Part shown: piece by piece, positions 61,381 to 64,000 of the stretch | Layout: every line of letters starts with the position of its first letter | Position numbering within the stretch: position 1 is the stretch's first letter | From: Clostridium sp. | GTDB lineage: Bacteria; Bacillota; Clostridia; Oscillospirales; Acutalibacteraceae | Direction of reading: 5' to 3' | DNA length: 64,000 bases | Assembly (NCBI GenBank): GCA_023663865.1 | Contig: JAMPGU010000004.1 | Coordinates: 58,492-122,491 of the forward strand | Program-made: the position numbers and the translations under genes | The notes under the pieces: model-generated | What the model saw: only the letters and a program-made list of their open reading frames with translations | Databases searched by the model: none | What the model was told of the DNA's origin: nothing

Positions 61381-61881
61381 ATGTTTTGTTCAAGATGCGG
61401 AAGTGCAATTCCGGAAGGCGTATCTGCTTGTCCGAACTGTTCAGCTCCGATTAACAATAACCAGGCACAGCAGAGCGGTGTCTACTACACACCAAATCAA
61501 AACCAATATAATTACCAGTCGGATTACAATCAGTCAAATCCATTCCAGCAGTACAGCAATCCGATGAATGATTACCAATTCCAAAATTATAAAAACGAAT
61601 TATCTTCGTCAAATACACTTGGCATTATTTCTATAATCTTAGGTATCATTTTTACACCGATTGTGGGCATCATCTGCGGCATCATTGGATTAAGCAAAGC
61701 AAACAGTGTACCTGATATGATGGATAATCCTGCACTTATGGAGGAAAAAAGAAAAGCGAAAAAGCTGAATACTGTGGGCATTGTGCTTCCTGTCGTATTA
61801 TGGTTAATACTCATCGTTTTGATAGTTGTAATATTTATGATAACAGGTGCAGCTGCTGTCGGTGCGCTGGCATACTATTAA
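61381..61881 (+). CDS. Zinc-ribbon membrane protein (DUF4190-like)
   Basis: 166 residues. An N-terminal zinc ribbon (CSRCGSAIPEGVSACPNCSA) leads into an Asn/Gln/Tyr-rich linker (about 25-75). A hydrophobic pair follows (TLGIISIILGIIFTPIVGII, about residues 80-105, and PVVLWLILIVLIVVIFMITG, about 139-160). Function unknown. Single gene with strong promoter and terminator. Confidence 0.8.
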   Translation: MFCSRCGSAIPEGVSACPNCSAPINNNQAQQSGVYYTPNQNQYNYQSDYNQSNPFQQYSNPMNDYQFQNYKNELSSSNTLGIISIILGIIFTPIVGIICGIIGLSKANSVPDMMDNPALMEEKRKAKKLNTVGIVLPVVLWLILIVLIVVIFMITGAAAVGALAYY

Positions 61882-61891
61882 AAAGCAATAC

Positions 61892-61936
61892 AGTCCGCAG
61901 GTGATCTTTTATCAGATTACCTGCGGACTTTTTTTA
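61892..61936 (+). terminator. Terminator of the zinc-ribbon gene
   Basis: AGTCCGCAGGTGATCT (61892-61907) pairs with AGATTACCTGCGGACT (61914-61929), with one G-T pair, and is followed by seven or more T. Confidence 0.92.
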
Positions 61937-61955
61937 TAAAACACACACTTTTTTC

Positions 61956-62666
61956 TTATTCACTTTTGCCCATTACATCCAAGGGATTTACACATTTGCC
62001 GTCAATTCTTGTTTCAAAGTGAAGATGAATATCACTGCTTGCCTCAAAGGGTACTTTCCCGATTGTTCCCAGATTTTGACCGATTGTAACATAATCTCCT
62101 GCAGATACATTCACTGTATCCAGTCCACAGTATCGTGCAACAAGCTTTCCGCCGTGGTCAATCTCAATCACTGTACCAAGCAGATTGTCCTTATCTACGG
62201 ACAGCACTCTTCCATCATTGATAGCCTCAACATTACTGCTCTCACTGCATTTAAAATCAATACCTGTATGGGCTCTGTAATCTCCCATGGTTTCATTCTT
62301 AATCAATTCTTCACTGTAGCCTGCAAGCACTGCCTCATCACAAGGATATTTATAAAAGGATTTATACGGCGTGTTTGTGTCTCCCATCTCCATTGTGGCA
62401 GGCTCCGTAGAGGCTTCCTCTTTTTCCTTCGTTGTGCTTTCTGCGGTTTCTTTCTCAGTCGTTGTTTCCTTTACAGTAACACGTCTCTGCACCTCAGTCG
62501 TTTTTTCAGTTTGGGTCTGTCTGACTGTTGTTGCTTCATTCACCTGCGCATTATCTGTGCTTTGTGTTGAAAAATATACAATAAGCCCAAGTGCAATAAT
62601 ACATAAGCAAATTACGGAAAACAGTGCTCTTAAATTTTTATTATTTGGTTTGTCTTTTGTTGCCAT
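61956..62666 (-). CDS. M23-family (LytM) metallopeptidase, membrane-anchored
   Basis: 236 residues from ATG 62666 (GAGG 9 bases upstream). It has one N-terminal transmembrane helix (about residues 15-37), a Thr/Glu-rich linker and the LytM domain. The first zinc motif HTGIDF and the later HLHFETRIDG are present. Cleaves peptidoglycan cross-bridges or acts as a SpoIIQ-like protein; the anchored, divergent form leaves both open. Confidence 0.85.
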   Translation of the reverse strand: MATKDKPNNKNLRALFSVICLCIIALGLIVYFSTQSTDNAQVNEATTVRQTQTEKTTEVQRRVTVKETTTEKETAESTTKEKEEASTEPATMEMGDTNTPYKSFYKYPCDEAVLAGYSEELIKNETMGDYRAHTGIDFKCSESSNVEAINDGRVLSVDKDNLLGTVIEIDHGGKLVARYCGLDTVNVSAGDYVTIGQNLGTIGKVPFEASSDIHLHFETRIDGKCVNPLDVMGKSE

Positions 62667-62733
62667 TGAATAACACCTCAAAAGCATTATTACCATTTCA
62701 TTCTCATATTATACAGAAGATTTATAAAAATTA

Positions 62734-62762
62734 TTGACAAATCCGAATTGTTTTGCTATGTT
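62734..62762 (+). promoter_or_regulatory. Promoter of the MFS gene, likely giving a leaderless mRNA
   Basis: TTGACA at 62734-62739, 17 bp, TATGTT at 62757-62762. The expected start point (62769-62770) coincides with the ATG at 62769. Confidence 0.6.
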
Positions 62763-62768
62763 ACATCT

Positions 62769-63947
62769 ATGAAAAAATTAAACTTTAAACACACCATATC
62801 TGCTTGCTTTATCGCATATATGGTTCAGGCAATTGTATGTAATTTTGCTCCGCTGTTATTTGTCAGCTGGAGCCGTGAATTTAATATCTCCTTGGCACAG
62901 CTTACGATTGTTATAACCGTAACCTTTTTTACACAAATCGTTGTGGATTTGCTGTCGGCAAAATTTGCAGAAAAAATCGGTTATAAACGATGTCTTATCA
63001 TCTCACATTTCTGTTCCTTTTTAGGCTTTCTTCTGCTTGGTATTCTGCCGTATATTGCCGCCAATACCTTTGCCGCAATTATGTTTTCAATTATACTATA
63101 CTCCATAGGAAGCGGACTTCTTGAGGTTCTTATATCCCCTGTTGTCGAATCCTGTCCAACCGATAATAAGGCAGGTACAATGAGCCTGCTGCATTCCTTT
63201 TACTGCTGGGGTACCGTTGCGGTAATCGCACTCTCCACACTTTTCTTTGTACTCTTCGGACGTGATAACTGGAGATATCTTGCATTCATATGGTCGGTAT
63301 TCGCACTGCTAAACGGAATCTATTTTTGCTTTGTACCCATAATCGAACCCAAGGATGAACAAAATGATGAAAAGAAAACATCTGTATTTAAAGAAAAATT
63401 TTTCTATATTGCCATAATATTGATGATATGCTCCGGTGCTGCTGAGCTTGCTATGAGTCAGTGGGCTTCTACCTTTGCAGAAACAGGACTGGGTGTATCA
63501 AAAACAGCAGGAGATTTAGCAGGTCCTATGGCATTTGCTGTTTTAATGGGATTCGGCAGAATATTATTCAGTAAGCTGAGCAGTAAAATCAGAATTGAAA
63601 ATTATCTGATTGCTTCCTCTATACTTTGCATAATATCCTATCTTTTGGCATGCCTGTCTCAAAATCCGATACTCTCCCTTATCGGCTGTGCAGTATGCGG
63701 ACTGTCTGTAGCAGCTATGTGGCCGGGAACAATAAGCCTCAGTACAAAATATCTTACCGGAACATCAACGGTTATGTTTGCATTTTTGGCATTGGCAGGA
63801 GATATAGGCTGTACCGCAGGACCAACCATAATCGGATTAATTACAGATTCTATGGGCAGCAATTTGAAAACAGGATTAATATTTTCTATAGCCTTCCCCA
63901 TAATTGCATTATTACTCTTAATAAAAACAAAAAAATCTTCAAAATAA
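62769..63947 (+). CDS. MFS transporter (FucP-like sugar permease family)
   Basis: 392 residues, 12 hydrophobic segments. It carries the cytoplasmic loop AKFAEKIGYKRCLIISHFCS between helices 2 and 3, and a Lys/Glu-rich central loop (EPKDEQNDEKKTS). ATG 62769 is chosen over TTG 62748, which would lie inside the promoter. No ribosome site is visible. Substrate unknown. The 53 bases after it show no complete feature. Confidence 0.85.
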   Translation: MKKLNFKHTISACFIAYMVQAIVCNFAPLLFVSWSREFNISLAQLTIVITVTFFTQIVVDLLSAKFAEKIGYKRCLIISHFCSFLGFLLLGILPYIAANTFAAIMFSIILYSIGSGLLEVLISPVVESCPTDNKAGTMSLLHSFYCWGTVAVIALSTLFFVLFGRDNWRYLAFIWSVFALLNGIYFCFVPIIEPKDEQNDEKKTSVFKEKFFYIAIILMICSGAAELAMSQWASTFAETGLGVSKTAGDLAGPMAFAVLMGFGRILFSKLSSKIRIENYLIASSILCIISYLLACLSQNPILSLIGCAVCGLSVAAMWPGTISLSTKYLTGTSTVMFAFLALAGDIGCTAGPTIIGLITDSMGSNLKTGLIFSIAFPIIALLLLIKTKKSSK

Positions 63948-64000
63948 AAAGCTGAGGTGTCATAACGCAGTGTTGCTTAAAATCATCATCTTTTCAGCTA

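Overview
The window looks like a chromosome segment of a low-GC, Gram-positive anaerobe of the Clostridia, most likely a gut Ruminococcus-like (Oscillospirales) bacterium. The evidence is AT-rich DNA with strong GGAGG ribosome sites, a dockerin domain on a giant BspA-type leucine-rich-repeat protein, a SpoVAE homologue, a sortase-like protein, and the Firmicutes gene order ffs-dnaX-ybaB-recR followed by smpB-ssrA. The assignment is inferred from gene content; no database was searched.

Layout. 1-470 is the 5' end of a probable glycoside hydrolase. 551-2981 is an exopolysaccharide phosphoregulation operon (Wzz-like adaptor, BY-kinase, PHP phosphatase). 3084-7032 (minus) is ilvD followed by a sortase-like protein, a four-helix membrane protein and a polysaccharide-type ABC ATPase. 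7303-9293 holds an SGNH-like secreted protein and an HNH nuclease. 9492-11825 is greA-lysS, where LysRS carries an N-terminal DUF1508-like extension. 12008-19930 is an ECF sigma factor, a membrane LRR protein that looks like its anti-sigma/sensor, and a 1742-residue secreted LRR-dockerin protein.

20304 to about 39700 is accessory DNA. It contains a TPR-metallo-beta-lactamase protein, a decayed serine recombinase and a minus-strand cargo array: three APH-fold kinases, an AAC(3)-type acetyltransferase, DUF3795, DinB-like, a helicase remnant with nuclease domains, a Fic/VbhA toxin-antitoxin pair and an XRE-methyltransferase. A plus-strand block follows (a TIR/deoxyribosyltransferase-like protein, DUF2971 and a receiver-TIR fusion), then an orphan structured transcript, an oriT-like region, MobC, a relaxase with a nested coiled-coil gene, and an Mrr-type nuclease. 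The island ends near ssrA.

39733-50585 is mostly core: ssrA, smpB, recR, ybaB, dnaX, ffs, a flavin reductase-like gene, an SCP2-like gene, spoVAE, a secreted Ig/FN3 protein behind an attenuator-like leader, an M28 peptidase, DUF1015 and coaX. 50748-50828 is a tiny peptide gene. 50981-61165 is a compact phage structural cluster with head and baseplate genes but no visible sheath, tube, tape measure, lysis or integration genes. The window ends with a zinc-ribbon membrane protein, an M23 peptidase and an MFS transporter.

Most interesting points: (1) the receiver-TIR fusion beside two other defence-like genes, with three GTCGAAAA boxes upstream; (2) the sigma/LRR-sensor/LRR-dockerin operon, whose upstream region shares a 29-bp element (23 of 29 identical) with the region just upstream of a 26-residue peptide gene 30 kb away; (3) the minimal phage-like particle cluster; (4) an orphan structured RNA unit next to the mobilization genes; (5) a nested-hairpin leader with a terminator directly before a ribosome site.
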